Assembly (NCBI RefSeq): GCF_001721645.1
Contig: NZ_CP017141.1
Location: 1,178,001 to 1,242,000, forward strand
Length of the DNA: 64,000 nt
Origin: Pedobacter steynii
GTDB taxonomy: Bacteria; Bacteroidota; Bacteroidia; Sphingobacteriales; Sphingobacteriaceae
Reading direction: 5' to 3'
The position numbers were made by a program, and so were the translations under genes. Of this stretch, positions 27,969-36,374 are shown piece by piece (position 1 is the stretch's first letter; each line of letters starts with the position of its first letter). Below the pieces are notes generated by a model. The model was given only the letters and a program-made list of their open reading frames with translations. It did not search any database and was not told where the DNA came from.

Positions 27969-28442
27969 TTATTCAAATAAGTCTTCGGCACTATATACTT
28001 TTCGGTAATAAAGCAAAGCCGGCTCAGCACTTACTTCCGTTTCAAAGCTACATTTATCTACCAGATGCCCATTCGTAGCTTCTTCATTTTCAAATAAAAA
28101 AATAAGGCGGCTGGTCTTCAACTTAAAGGTATCTATTCCCAGAGAAAACTGATCACGAAGGATATAATCATGCTTAAAACTATAATTAATCAATCCGGCT
28201 TTCATTTCAAATGTCAGCCCGTCATTAGATCTGATAATACGTTTCGCCTTAAAAAAATCTTGCTTTAAAAGCTGGTCTGCAATTGTAAAAGTAGCGACTT
28301 TATTCTGTTTTCTTGTAAAGTCCAGATACACACCACTTACAATCCGGTAAGCGGTAAAAGTAACCCCAATTGCTATAGCAGCAATGAGCATAGCAATCGT
28401 TACTTCCATCAGCGTAAAAGCTGGTATTTTTTTATGGAGCAT
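27969..28442 (-). CDS. Minor pseudopilin, GspJ-like
   Basis: The 157-residue protein begins MLHKKIPAFTLMEVTIAMLIAA; cleavage after Ala leaves FTLME with Glu at position 5, followed by a hydrophobic helix. The rest is a small beta domain (ADQLLKQDFFKAKRI, FEMKAGLINYSFKHDYILRD, LIFLFENEE), in line with GspJ/PilW-type minor pilins. It overlaps the GspI-like gene by 11 nt upstream and runs into gspF after 2 nt. It would sit at the tip of the pseudopilus. Confidence 0.75.
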   Translation of the reverse strand: MLHKKIPAFTLMEVTIAMLIAAIAIGVTFTAYRIVSGVYLDFTRKQNKVATFTIADQLLKQDFFKAKRIIRSNDGLTFEMKAGLINYSFKHDYILRDQFSLGIDTFKLKTSRLIFLFENEEATNGHLVDKCSFETEVSAEPALLYYRKVYSAEDLFE

Positions 28443-28797
28443 CGCTTCTCCCTTTCTTTACAAGATGGCTTAACTTTCCAAGTTCTTTACCCCTTTCCAT
28501 GGCAACAATATTAATCTGCAAAAGGTTGGGAGAATCCTGATATAGCACTACTGTTTTTTGAAAAACGATACTGTCAACCTGGATAGTTTCATCGTTCCAA
28601 TTGCGTTCGTATAAAGATTCCTGGATAATAGCTGAGCCAATTGATCTGACTTGTAATTGTCTGACTGAAGGTGCAGAACCAATCACATTGGTAAATATAC
28701 CCGTAGCCATCACAAATACAACCAATATGATCACCATTGCCACAATCACTTCCAAGAGCGTTGAAGCCCGTACCTTGCTTTTCTTTAATTTAGCCAT
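28432..28797 (-). CDS. Minor pseudopilin, GspI-like
   Basis: The 121-residue product reads MAKLKKSKVRASTLLEVIVA at its start: basic leader, Ala at -1, mature STLLE with Glu5, then a hydrophobic helix. The C-terminal part is short and beta-rich (QVDSIVFQKTVVLYQDSPNLLQINIVAM), the size expected for GspI/PilV. It overlaps its neighbours by 13 and 11 nt, indicating co-translation of the three minor pseudopilins. Confidence 0.75.
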   Translation of the reverse strand: MAKLKKSKVRASTLLEVIVAMVIILVVFVMATGIFTNVIGSAPSVRQLQVRSIGSAIIQESLYERNWNDETIQVDSIVFQKTVVLYQDSPNLLQINIVAMERGKELGKLSHLVKKGRSDAP

Positions 28798-30023
28798 TTC
28801 AAAATCTTTTGGTCGGGGACAGCCGTTTTAAATATTGGAGAACTCAGATAGTACTTACTCAGCAATTTGCGATTCAAGGTAAAATCGATCAGATAATTCT
28901 CATACAATGTATTTGGGGTTTGCATCATAAAACGTTTGGCATAAATTTTTCCATAAACCGTAACCTCTCTTTCCAGTTTAATATACCCTGTTGCAAACAC
29001 TTCTCCACGCACTTCGCTATTTTTTCTCAAAGAGATTAAGGTTTGCAGATCACTTTGCTTTTTCTCGTAACTCAGCAATATACCCGCAAATGTTCCTCCT
29101 TCGCCTATATTAATCTTTGCCTGAACTTTTCCGTCTTCAGGCTTAAAAACCCCGGCAAAAGAAGGGTAATTAAACTTGCAATCCTTTCCAATAATAATAG
29201 AATCCCGGGCAAATAGCTGACAGCTGCCTGTAAAGCCAGAGTCCACCACGATGGCAGGGGCGTAAATCTGCACGTCTTCCAGCACCGCTGACGCAGCTAT
29301 ATTTATAATGGTATCTGAAACTAAAATAATTTTCCCCCGCAGTTTTACATCCTTGATTGTTCTTTGATCTGGTCTCAATTTATACAATTGAACTGTATTG
29401 AAAAAAGTGTTAAACAGAGAGTCAGCAGCAGGACGAGGCGGGCCTTCTGCTTTTTTCAGTCTTTTGTTGATTTCTTCCAGGAATTTAAGATTTAGTGACG
29501 GAAGGTCTCTATCGCTCTTCGTAATTTTTCCAGTAATCAGTTCCTTCCCTTCATAAGGTTGCCCATCTACATAAGCACGTTGCAAGCCTGATTTTGGCAA
29601 TTTGGCATCGCCTGTAAGTGCCGTTTTCCCGCTAATAGAAAGGGGTCTGTCTTCATCAGCAAGATAAATAGCATTGGGATCAGAAAAGGCATCCCCAATA
29701 AAAAAAGTACGTTGCACAGTGTCCTTTAACTCAAAAGCTTTTACAGTTCCCAATTCATAGACACCCCAAATCTCTTTTCTAAAAATCAGACTATCTTTTT
29801 GGTTGCCATATAAATCCATAAGATGGAACTCGTCATCCGTATTAAATCCACCGGAAAGCAAAGCTTCACAACCAGATTGTAAATTCACAAGCAACCGCTC
29901 CTGCCTTACCTTTTTTTGAACTCCCAGCCGATAATAAAATGCAATAGTCAGTAAGGATGCAGAAATAACTGCAATCAATAATGAAACAATCACGACAATA
30001 TATAGAGCGGAGGCTTTAACCAT
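28785..30023 (-). CDS. Large minor pseudopilin lacking Glu5 (GspK position), with beta-solenoid body
   Basis: The 412-residue protein starts MVKASALYIVVIVSLLIAVI. Cleavage after Ala gives SALYI, with Ile instead of Glu at position 5, which is the hallmark of the GspK tip subunit. Unlike typical GspK, the body from about residue 200 looks like a right-handed beta-solenoid similar to polymer-forming bactofilin-like proteins: IKDVKLRGKIILVSDTIINIA, AVLEDVQIYAPAIVVDSG, SCQLFARDSIIIGKD, SEVRGEVFATGYIKLE and VYGKIYAKRF in steps. It could cap the pseudopilus or contact cargo. The position call is inferred from the leader and gene order. Confidence 0.6.
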   Translation of the reverse strand: MVKASALYIVVIVSLLIAVISASLLTIAFYYRLGVQKKVRQERLLVNLQSGCEALLSGGFNTDDEFHLMDLYGNQKDSLIFRKEIWGVYELGTVKAFELKDTVQRTFFIGDAFSDPNAIYLADEDRPLSISGKTALTGDAKLPKSGLQRAYVDGQPYEGKELITGKITKSDRDLPSLNLKFLEEINKRLKKAEGPPRPAADSLFNTFFNTVQLYKLRPDQRTIKDVKLRGKIILVSDTIINIAASAVLEDVQIYAPAIVVDSGFTGSCQLFARDSIIIGKDCKFNYPSFAGVFKPEDGKVQAKINIGEGGTFAGILLSYEKKQSDLQTLISLRKNSEVRGEVFATGYIKLEREVTVYGKIYAKRFMMQTPNTLYENYLIDFTLNRKLLSKYYLSSPIFKTAVPDQKILKWLN

Positions 30024-30039
30024 TTTACTTCTTCCGAAG

Positions 30040-30618
30040 CTATTTAAAAATACGTTTTATAAATCCAGGACGGCTTTTATGGGTAGTTAACACGCCTTTG
30101 TCGTAGTAAAGTGTTTTCGTGCTGTCGCCAACTAGTATTGTCTGTATACCATCCAACACATCGTTATTATACTTTCCAGTCTCAATTACCCTTCCGAGAG
30201 CGTCATACTTGTGATAGACTCCGTTCTTTTTACCAAAGTTCCAGGTATAATCTTCCTTTAGCTTTCCTGACTCATTCCAGCCTTTCCAGATTCCGGTTTT
30301 TAATCCTTTGTAAAACTGACCTAGTTCTTTTAAATTCTTATTGGGATAGAATGCTCTATAATCTCCATGCAGTAACTTTTTGCTATACCCGCCAAGGGTA
30401 TTTCTAATCTTATTACCAGAGAACCAAAAATAATATTTATCTGTTTCTACCGGAAGACCTTTTGTTGGCTTAACATAGGCTACAATATTGCAATCATCCT
30501 GATTTACAATGATTTTATGACTTAGTATATCTTTGGAATAATGCTGTGCATGAACACCTTTAGCCAGAAAAATAAGACAAGCGAAAAAAAATAGCGTAGA
30601 TACCTTTAGTTTATTCAT
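30040..30618 (-). CDS. Exported MORN/YwqK-like repeat protein in the secretion operon
   Basis: The 192-residue protein has a signal peptide (cleavage after HAQ) and, from about residue 70, repeated short blocks of the MORN/YwqK type: LLHGDYRAFYPNKNLKELGQ, YKGLKTGIWKGWNESGKLKE, FGKKNGVYHKYDALGRVIET and NNDVLDGIQTIL. It overlaps the GspC-like gene by four bases (ATGA), so it belongs to the operon. No role for such repeats in secretion machines is known to me. It could be a periplasmic structural or substrate-binding part. Confidence 0.6.
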   Translation of the reverse strand: MNKLKVSTLFFFACLIFLAKGVHAQHYSKDILSHKIIVNQDDCNIVAYVKPTKGLPVETDKYYFWFSGNKIRNTLGGYSKKLLHGDYRAFYPNKNLKELGQFYKGLKTGIWKGWNESGKLKEDYTWNFGKKNGVYHKYDALGRVIETGKYNNDVLDGIQTILVGDSTKTLYYDKGVLTTHKSRPGFIKRIFK

Positions 30619-31109
30619 CGTTTTATATATTTCTTCTTACCCTGCCAGGATACCAAAATAGAATCTCTTTTATTTTTAAGCACTTTCACCCCCTCCAGAA
30701 ATTCTCCATCTGAAAGCATTCGCTCGTTACCATTAACAGACACAATAGAGACCAGTTTTTTCGTATCTGGATTAACTACATACCCCAGGTATTTTATGAT
30801 TTCCCAGTTTATTGGCGGATCAAAAGGAGGTGGAATCACATTGACTGTTTGAGGTTCCAGATTTGCGGTTTTAACCCCTGCTTCTTCTGCACCAAGAAAA
30901 GGATCTTTATAATTCAAAGCTAGCTTAAAAGTATCTTCCTTTATTATATATTGATCATAAGAATCTCTCTTTTCCACGGCCATTTTACTTTTGACAGGGA
31001 CATCTTCTTCTTGCTGGCTGGCAAACACTCTATACAAGATAATTCCCCAGACCACAATTACTGCACAGATCAATAAATAGGTTAATTTCTTGTTCTTTAC
31101 AGCTTGCAT
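30615..31109 (-). CDS. GspC/PilP-like periplasmic connector
   Basis: The 164-residue protein has one N-terminal membrane helix (LTYLLICAVIVVWGIILYRVF), a proline-rich linker (VIPPPFDPPINW) and a small C-terminal beta domain (IKYLGYVVNPDTKKLVSIVSV, ERMLSDGEFLEGVKVLKNKRD, SILVSWQGKKKYI). This matches the HR domain of GspC/PilP, which links the inner-membrane platform to the secretin. No PDZ domain is present. It lies 2 nt after the FN3-like lipoprotein gene. Confidence 0.65.
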   Translation of the reverse strand: MQAVKNKKLTYLLICAVIVVWGIILYRVFASQQEEDVPVKSKMAVEKRDSYDQYIIKEDTFKLALNYKDPFLGAEEAGVKTANLEPQTVNVIPPPFDPPINWEIIKYLGYVVNPDTKKLVSIVSVNGNERMLSDGEFLEGVKVLKNKRDSILVSWQGKKKYIKR

Positions 31110-31111
31110 AC

Positions 31112-32059
31112 TTACTGAATGGAAAAGCTCCTTGATTCACTTATAGGGCCTACATTTCCAAGCCCATCAATTGCCTTAACTGCCCAAAACAACTTTTCTC
31201 CCAGAATTCCACCGGTAAAAGAATAAGTAGCCGTGGTTAAAGTTAACGGAAACCCCTCATATGGTGTTTCTCCGTTACTTTTGTATACAAAAAGCTGATA
31301 TTTTTTAGCAGAAGCCAGAGCTTCCCATTTTAAGCTAACAGGTCTTGTTACCAAAGCATTATTTGCAGGAGAACTAAGGGTAACTTTTGTCGGACCAGAT
31401 TTATCAAATGTAATCTTCTGAATTCCAGACCATTTTGAGGTTTCTGTATCATTTTTGGCCTGTACCCGCCATTCGTAAGTTTTATTTCGACTAAACACAA
31501 CCGTTAATTCCTGATTAGTCAATGTTTTATCCAGAAAAAGTTGGGTTTCGTCTGCAAAGCTATTGGTATCTATCTGTAATCTATATTTATCTGCTCCAAA
31601 CAATTTCAGCCATTTAAAAATATTTACAGGCTCGTTGGTCATTGTGTTATTGGCTGGAGATAATAACTGCACCTGTTGTTGATTGATAGAAGAAGGAAAA
31701 ATGGAAAAATAAGCTTTCACATAAGCCGTCTTACTGCTTCCATTTTCAGCCCTGACACGCCATTCGTAATTACCCGGTTCAAGCGTATAGCTGAACTTAT
31801 TCTTTTGAACAAGCGTATCCATAATTAACCTTGCTGTTTGATCAAAATTTGGACTTACGATCTGAAGCCTGTATTTTAAAGCATCTTCGACCTCTTCCCA
31901 CCAAAAAGTCTGGTTGTATAAAGTACTTTCTGTCCCATTAGCAGGGGCAAGCAAAACAACATTCTTTTTATTTATGGGAGGTTCTATAAACTCTTTACAT
32001 CCGAAACTGAACATCAATAATAGCAGTGCTATTTTCGAGAAGTTATTTAGATTTAACAT
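31112..32059 (-). CDS. Lipoprotein with three fibronectin-III-like repeats, first gene of the secretion operon
   Basis: The 315-residue protein has a lipobox ending LLMFSFGC (Cys21) and three tandem beta-sandwich repeats. Each starts like VVLLAPANGTES / VQLLSPANNTMTNEPVNIFKWL / VTLSSPANNALVTRPVSLKW, and each has an A-KYRLQI strand and a YEWRVQAKN strand. Such FN3-like units typically bind carbohydrates or proteins on the cell surface. As the first gene before the GspC-like one it may act as a pilotin-like or surface-retention factor, but that is inferred from position only. The 66 nt upstream separate it from the DUF6266 gene on the same strand. Confidence 0.65.
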   Translation of the reverse strand: MLNLNNFSKIALLLLMFSFGCKEFIEPPINKKNVVLLAPANGTESTLYNQTFWWEEVEDALKYRLQIVSPNFDQTARLIMDTLVQKNKFSYTLEPGNYEWRVRAENGSSKTAYVKAYFSIFPSSINQQQVQLLSPANNTMTNEPVNIFKWLKLFGADKYRLQIDTNSFADETQLFLDKTLTNQELTVVFSRNKTYEWRVQAKNDTETSKWSGIQKITFDKSGPTKVTLSSPANNALVTRPVSLKWEALASAKKYQLFVYKSNGETPYEGFPLTLTTATYSFTGGILGEKLFWAVKAIDGLGNVGPISESRSFSIQ

Positions 32060-32125
32060 ATTGGCTATAAATATAACAAAGAAACCTGAACATTATTCAG
32101 TCAAAGCCAAACACGATAAATTCAA

Positions 32126-32764
32126 CTATCTACCAACCATAACTGTCCCTAAATACTGGCTATCCGACTGTCTAGATCTGTCTTTAGCTAAAACTGCAAT
32201 ATAAACCGCTACTTCTTTACCAAGCAAATCTTCTGGAAGCGCTAACATAGTGGTACCAGTATTTCTAAAACTACCATATATGAAAGAACAAGCTATATTA
32301 CTTTTCAAATCAATAGCCAGTAACATTACCTGGTCTTGAGGAGAAGCATCCTGAACAGAATCGATACTCCAATGGAATTTCAAAACTTTGGCACTTTCCA
32401 ATTCTACCCTTATTTCTTTTAAACCAGGAAGTGTACCACCACTAATCCTAAATGCTGCCGGATCAATATAAAACGCTTCTTCTGTAGCTTTAACTGCAAA
32501 CATTTTGTTATAAGAAACAGCACCTCGCATGCCTCCTGTTTTAGTCCAGTAGTTATTAAACCCTACTGCGATCAGTTCTTTACAGGTGTTTAAAGCATCC
32601 TGAATCAACTTAAACTTTGCCCTGTTCTTAATCTCTCCAATTGTGGCTGGAGCGGTTCGCACAGGTAATGTTCTCATCCGATCTACACCATACGTATTGT
32701 AACCGACAACATTCCCAATTTTACCGCTAAAACCTCCTAAAATTCCATTTTTATTTCGCGCCAT
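32126..32764 (-). CDS. DUF6266 family protein, copy 1
   Basis: The 212-residue protein starts MARNKNGILGGFSGKIGNVVGY, with the KNGILGGFSGKIG motif and RMRTLP following, which recur in the second copy at 36585 (KKGILGSFRGIIG, MRSLP). The C-terminus DSQYLGTVMVGR likewise matches SNYLGKITVL of the other copy. The family is restricted to Bacteroidota in my knowledge and has no established function. There is no signal peptide or membrane helix. The gene lies just upstream of the secretion operon and is divergent from the MocR-like regulator. Confidence 0.75.
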   Translation of the reverse strand: MARNKNGILGGFSGKIGNVVGYNTYGVDRMRTLPVRTAPATIGEIKNRAKFKLIQDALNTCKELIAVGFNNYWTKTGGMRGAVSYNKMFAVKATEEAFYIDPAAFRISGGTLPGLKEIRVELESAKVLKFHWSIDSVQDASPQDQVMLLAIDLKSNIACSFIYGSFRNTGTTMLALPEDLLGKEVAVYIAVLAKDRSRQSDSQYLGTVMVGR

Positions 32765-33253
32765 AATACAATTATTTAATTAAAAGATATACAAACATAC
32801 TAAAAAGCAGATACCAGTTAACCTCCTCACTTTTTGATCATCCAAACCATACTCATTGCTTACCCGACTTTAATACGCTATTGACCGAGTGTGCACCGAG
32901 TATAGACCGAGCTTAGATCGAGGATAGTGCGTGTTCAGATCGACGCACTCCTAAAGCAGGTTAAAATCAGCTTCAAATGATGTAGATCCCAGAAATAATC
33001 TATTTTGGAAGCATCAGAAAGCATAGGAAATAATTATAGAAAAATCTCATAGCCCACTCGTCATAGGTGCTGATTGAGTCCAAAAAACGACCGCTAATAT
33101 TTAATCTAATCGCTACCGGACACAACTCATTAATTATAGGCGGACACCCCTCAAGACCATTAAACGACCAGCAAAAATTGCAATAACTTTTAACAATAGA
33201 TTATTTTAGTGTTCAAATAAATAAATTATTTTAAATATTTTAACAAAAAACAC
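32765..33253. other. Divergent intergenic region with an 11-bp iteron array
   Basis: About 490 nt between the DUF6266 gene and the MocR-like regulator hold no gene. The region contains four phased ACCGAG-type repeats (32884-32922, listed separately), a 7-bp inverted repeat AGTGCGT / ACGCACT (32926-32949) right after them, and otherwise AT-rich DNA expected to carry the two divergent promoters. Confidence 0.5.
32884..32922. repeat. Four direct ACCGAG repeats at exactly 11-bp spacing
   Basis: ACCGAG occurs at 32884, 32895 and 32906, and ATCGAG at 32917, each separated by five variable bases. The spacing equals about one helical turn, so all copies lie on the same DNA face, as in iterons or multi-site operators. 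Confidence 0.6.
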
Positions 33254-34687
33254 ATGAATAGATTATGGTATGAAAATTTCAGATTAGAAGTCGGTAAAAT
33301 TGCTTTCTCCCGACAAATTGAGCAGCTTATCATAGCTGAAATCAACAAAGGAGTGAGGCCTCAAAAACTAAGAATGCCCTCTATTCGGGAACTCTCTCAG
33401 ACATTGATGGATGTTAATCAAATGAAAAACCTATTTCACGCGGTAGAAGAAGCCTATAAAAATCTTTGCAAAGCAGGTATTTTATATACCAAAAGAAGTA
33501 TTGGAACTTTTATTAACCCTGATGCTTTCCATGATGAATACCATGAAACACCGCCAAAGCAAATTGCCGGGTTCAGTTTCGATAAAGAGGAGTTATCGGA
33601 AAACGAGTTTATCACGATTGGCCCTCACTACGCCAACGGTGGAGCATTCACCTTACCAAAGCCATCGCTTTTATATGAAGAGCTTTATCAACTCTCTGCT
33701 GTTCGATTGGACCTATCTAACTCCACCCCATATCAATATCTTCTGCCTGTTGTACACAGGGAAGTGAGAAACAGGTGTTTTGATGTACATTCTTCTCATT
33801 TAGCTATTATTCCTGGCGTTGGAATGGCATTAAAAATTGTCTTACTCTCCTTATTGAAAAGAGAAGAAAAGGTGATTATTTCCGCTAAATGTAATGCCAG
33901 AGTTAAAGAGCTGATCAGAATGACTGGCGCTGAGATTATAGAGATCGAATCGGACCAGCAAGGAATTAGGATGACTGAAATTGAGGCCCATTGTATAGCA
34001 AGCCCTATAAAACTGGTATATGTTGAACCCGCAGCACAATACCCTGATACGGTGCATTTAACCGCCAACAGAAGAGACCGCCTGCTTCAACTATCAGAGC
34101 TCTATAAGTTTGCAATCATAGAACACAATGAAGAATATGGATGTTATTACAGCTCTCCTACCAGATCTCTATTTGATAAAGACAAAAAGGCCAGGGTCAT
34201 TTACATCAGTTCCTTAAGCAGGCATATACCCTGGCTTCATAGTATTGGATTTGTGCTTGCTCCCAAAAACTTTATTGATCAACTGTATGTGAAATCGAGA
34301 TACTTATATGAGAATTGGGACATCTACTTTGAAAGAGCTTTGGTCAGGTTATTAGAAAAAGGGCTCTTTCATAACATTAGCCGTAAATTAAACTCCAGTC
34401 TTGCCACCATCCGTAAAAAGACAGACAAACTCTTTTACAGTATGCAACTGAACAAATTTGCAGTCCTGTCTAATACCCGAGCGGGGATATTCATCTTCAT
34501 CCATTTTATGATGGATATCAGTACACTGATACCAAAACTGATAGATTCCGGATTTTATGACCCTCCTGATAGATATTCAATTCCACAGCGTGAAATCAGA
34601 GGTTTGAGAATCAGTTTATATTTCGGCAGCTTAACCAGATTCAACAATCTTTTTAAAGTCCTGAAAACTCATTTCATGAATCCCTAA
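33254..34687 (+). CDS. MocR-type GntR-like regulator with a degenerate aminotransferase domain
   Basis: The 477-residue protein begins with a GntR-like winged helix (SRQIEQLIIAEINKG, MPSIRELSQTL, NLCKAGILYTKRSIGTF, about residues 15-88). It continues as a type I aminotransferase fold (IIPGVGMALKIVLLSLL, VYVEPAAQYP), the arrangement of MocR/PdxR regulators. The site where PLP forms its Schiff base, normally SK in GTFSK-like sequence, reads SSLSRHIPWL with Arg323. The ring-binding DDY element reads EHNEEYG. The domain probably cannot bind PLP covalently and may sense something else. It is divergent from the first DUF6266 gene and upstream of an HTH gene. Confidence 0.75.
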   Translation: MNRLWYENFRLEVGKIAFSRQIEQLIIAEINKGVRPQKLRMPSIRELSQTLMDVNQMKNLFHAVEEAYKNLCKAGILYTKRSIGTFINPDAFHDEYHETPPKQIAGFSFDKEELSENEFITIGPHYANGGAFTLPKPSLLYEELYQLSAVRLDLSNSTPYQYLLPVVHREVRNRCFDVHSSHLAIIPGVGMALKIVLLSLLKREEKVIISAKCNARVKELIRMTGAEIIEIESDQQGIRMTEIEAHCIASPIKLVYVEPAAQYPDTVHLTANRRDRLLQLSELYKFAIIEHNEEYGCYYSSPTRSLFDKDKKARVIYISSLSRHIPWLHSIGFVLAPKNFIDQLYVKSRYLYENWDIYFERALVRLLEKGLFHNISRKLNSSLATIRKKTDKLFYSMQLNKFAVLSNTRAGIFIFIHFMMDISTLIPKLIDSGFYDPPDRYSIPQREIRGLRISLYFGSLTRFNNLFKVLKTHFMNP

Positions 34688-34713
34688 TCCGATCATTCCA
34701 AAAATTTACGCCA

Positions 34714-35025
34714 ATGCAAGTCCATGATTTCCTTTCCACCATCATCAAACTACTCATTGAACACCGGTCTTTATTTCAACAACTGGTAGATCTGCAGAAC
34801 AACTCAGACAAACCAATCCAGCTACCTGTTCCTCAAAAGGATGAGATCCTGGATAATAAAGATGTCAGAGATGTCCTCCACATGAGCCCGTCTACTTACA
34901 GACGAAGAATACTCGATGGAACAATTGTTCCGAAAGTAATGGGAGGAAAAAACTATTTCCTCAGATCCGATATAGAGCACCTGATCCGACAGGATAAAAG
35001 TAAGAAACGCAAAAAGCCTGAATAA
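34714..35025 (+). CDS. Small HTH_17/excisionase-like DNA-binding protein
   Basis: The 103-residue product has a helical N-terminus (FLSTIIKLLIEHRSLFQQLVD) and a C-terminal MerR/excisionase-type wing-helix (LDNKDVRDVLHMSPSTYRRRILDGTIVPKVMGGKNYFLRSDIEHLI). This layout is common in Bacteroidota mobile-element excisionases but also in stand-alone regulators. It follows the MocR-like gene by 26 nt on the same strand and is probably co-transcribed. No integrase is present in the window. Confidence 0.75.
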   Translation: MQVHDFLSTIIKLLIEHRSLFQQLVDLQNNSDKPIQLPVPQKDEILDNKDVRDVLHMSPSTYRRRILDGTIVPKVMGGKNYFLRSDIEHLIRQDKSKKRKKPE

Positions 35026-35059
35026 CACTTAACGACCAATCTCGAATAATGATTGTGGT

Positions 35060-35086
35060 AATCAGTAAGCTTTTCGCTTACTGATT
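35060..35086. terminator. Hairpin between convergent HTH and XRE genes
   Basis: AATCAGTAAGC / GCTTACTGATT forms an 11-bp perfect stem with a 5-nt loop. It includes the stop codon of the minus-strand XRE gene. There is no long T-run on either side, so termination strength is doubtful. Confidence 0.5.
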
Positions 35087-35497
35087 TACCTTACTTCTAA
35101 AGAACTCTGTCTTCTCTCGTTCACTGGTCAATAAACGTTCATAAAGCTCCACGATCTTTTCTATCGTATTAAACGTCGGTTGATAATTTAAACCACTGGC
35201 AATTAAAGTAGAATTATCACTACTTGTATTATGAAAGGTATTGGAGATAATGTTAATAGCCGATTCATCATCAAATGTCTTCAATGCATCCTCAGGGACT
35301 TTAAGTGCTTTCGCTACTACAGAAAGTAAAGGAGATTCTATATTCTCTCTGGACTCCAATAGCGATACCCTTTTTTGGGTCCAATCCTTCCCTAACTCTA
35401 TAGCCAAGGCCTCTTGCTTCATTCCTAACATTTCCCGAAATCTTTTGATGTTTTTACCATGATGAACTTTTCCTGTTTCTGTTTTTATAGTATCCAT
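35078..35497 (-). CDS. XRE-family HTH transcriptional regulator
   Basis: The 139-residue protein carries an N-terminal Cro/C1-type HTH (GKNIKRFREMLGMKQEALAIELGKDWTQKRVSLLESRENI, about residues 14-53, with ALKVPEDAL following). A C-terminal helical tail (EKIVELYERLLTSEREKTEFF) is probably for dimerisation. It is convergent with the HTH_17 gene and divergent from the 198-residue unknown gene, whose promoter it might control. It has no toxin or phage partner next to it. Confidence 0.85.
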   Translation of the reverse strand: MDTIKTETGKVHHGKNIKRFREMLGMKQEALAIELGKDWTQKRVSLLESRENIESPLLSVVAKALKVPEDALKTFDDESAINIISNTFHNTSSDNSTLIASGLNYQPTFNTIEKIVELYERLLTSEREKTEFFRSKVNQ

Positions 35498-35696
35498 GAG
35501 AATTGAGATTTTAATTATTACGCAAATATAAAGAATTTAAACGGACAAAAATAGACCATAAATTAAATATAAAGAAATATTTTATTCTAACAATGACTAA
35601 GATAGCTTACAGTTTGGGTATGGCAGACATTTTAGAATGCGTCGATTAGACACAGTTCAACTCACTAATGTTTAACAAGTTCTAAAAACGAAAATC

Positions 35697-36293
35697 ATGA
35701 AGTCAAAAAAAATTTCAACAAAAAACACACTTTATTATAACCTTACAGAAGAAGAGATCAAAAACCCCTATCTTCTGATTATTGATTCCTTTTCCTGGGA
35801 CTTTATGCCTCAACAGTTGTCCAGATTAAAGTATTGGAGAGAACTCTTATTAGTAGAAGAATATTACGAAAAGCGTAACTGCCCTGCAGATCTTTATTTT
35901 CAATATAAAATGGTAATCAAGATGCTGGAGGCTGCCTGGTTATTGAGGAAAAAGAATCGAACCCAGACGCCAACACCTGAAAGCTCATTAGTATCAGCCC
36001 AGAATGAGCCTTTAAAATCAGAAGATAAAAGACTTCTCCATTCCCCAACATTCTTAAGTCCATCAGAAATTCTGAATCCATATAATACATTCAGATCTAT
36101 ATTTACAGAGTTTCACTTGACTGAATACCATGACATTCTTGATCGATGGCTTAGTGAGGGACTAAGTAGCTTTTATTGTGAATCCATCTTAGAAAAGAAA
36201 GAAGTCATCACTGTTTATGAGAATTTGCAAAAGCTCATAGAAGCGATGTACTTAATTCACGAAAGAGAGCTAAATGAGGGTTACGAAAGCTAA
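35697..36293 (+). CDS. Hypothetical protein
   Basis: I do not recognise the family of this 198-residue protein. It has no signal peptide or membrane helix. The first 90 residues are helical and aromatic-rich (LLIIDSFSWDFMPQQLSRLKYWRELLLVEEYY), then a polar Ser/Pro/Gln linker (about 92-122), and a second helical domain (YHDILDRWLSEGLSSFYCES, VITVYENLQKLIEAMYLIHE). It ends in a strong terminator and lies between the XRE regulator and the second DUF6266 gene, so it is likely part of that locus. Confidence 0.65.
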   Translation: MKSKKISTKNTLYYNLTEEEIKNPYLLIIDSFSWDFMPQQLSRLKYWRELLLVEEYYEKRNCPADLYFQYKMVIKMLEAAWLLRKKNRTQTPTPESSLVSAQNEPLKSEDKRLLHSPTFLSPSEILNPYNTFRSIFTEFHLTEYHDILDRWLSEGLSSFYCESILEKKEVITVYENLQKLIEAMYLIHERELNEGYES

Positions 36294-36304
36294 ACTACTC
36301 TAGA

Positions 36305-36351
36305 AAAAAGCTATCTGAATGGTAATAGTTATCATCAGGTAGCTTTTTTTT
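36305..36351 (+). terminator. Rho-independent terminator
   Basis: AAAAAGCTATCTGA pairs with TCAGGTAGCTTTTTTTT with one G-T pair around a 16-nt partly self-pairing loop, 12 nt after the stop of the hypothetical gene. Confidence 0.85.
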
Positions 36352-36374
36352 GATCATCTCTAAAAAAAATCCCC

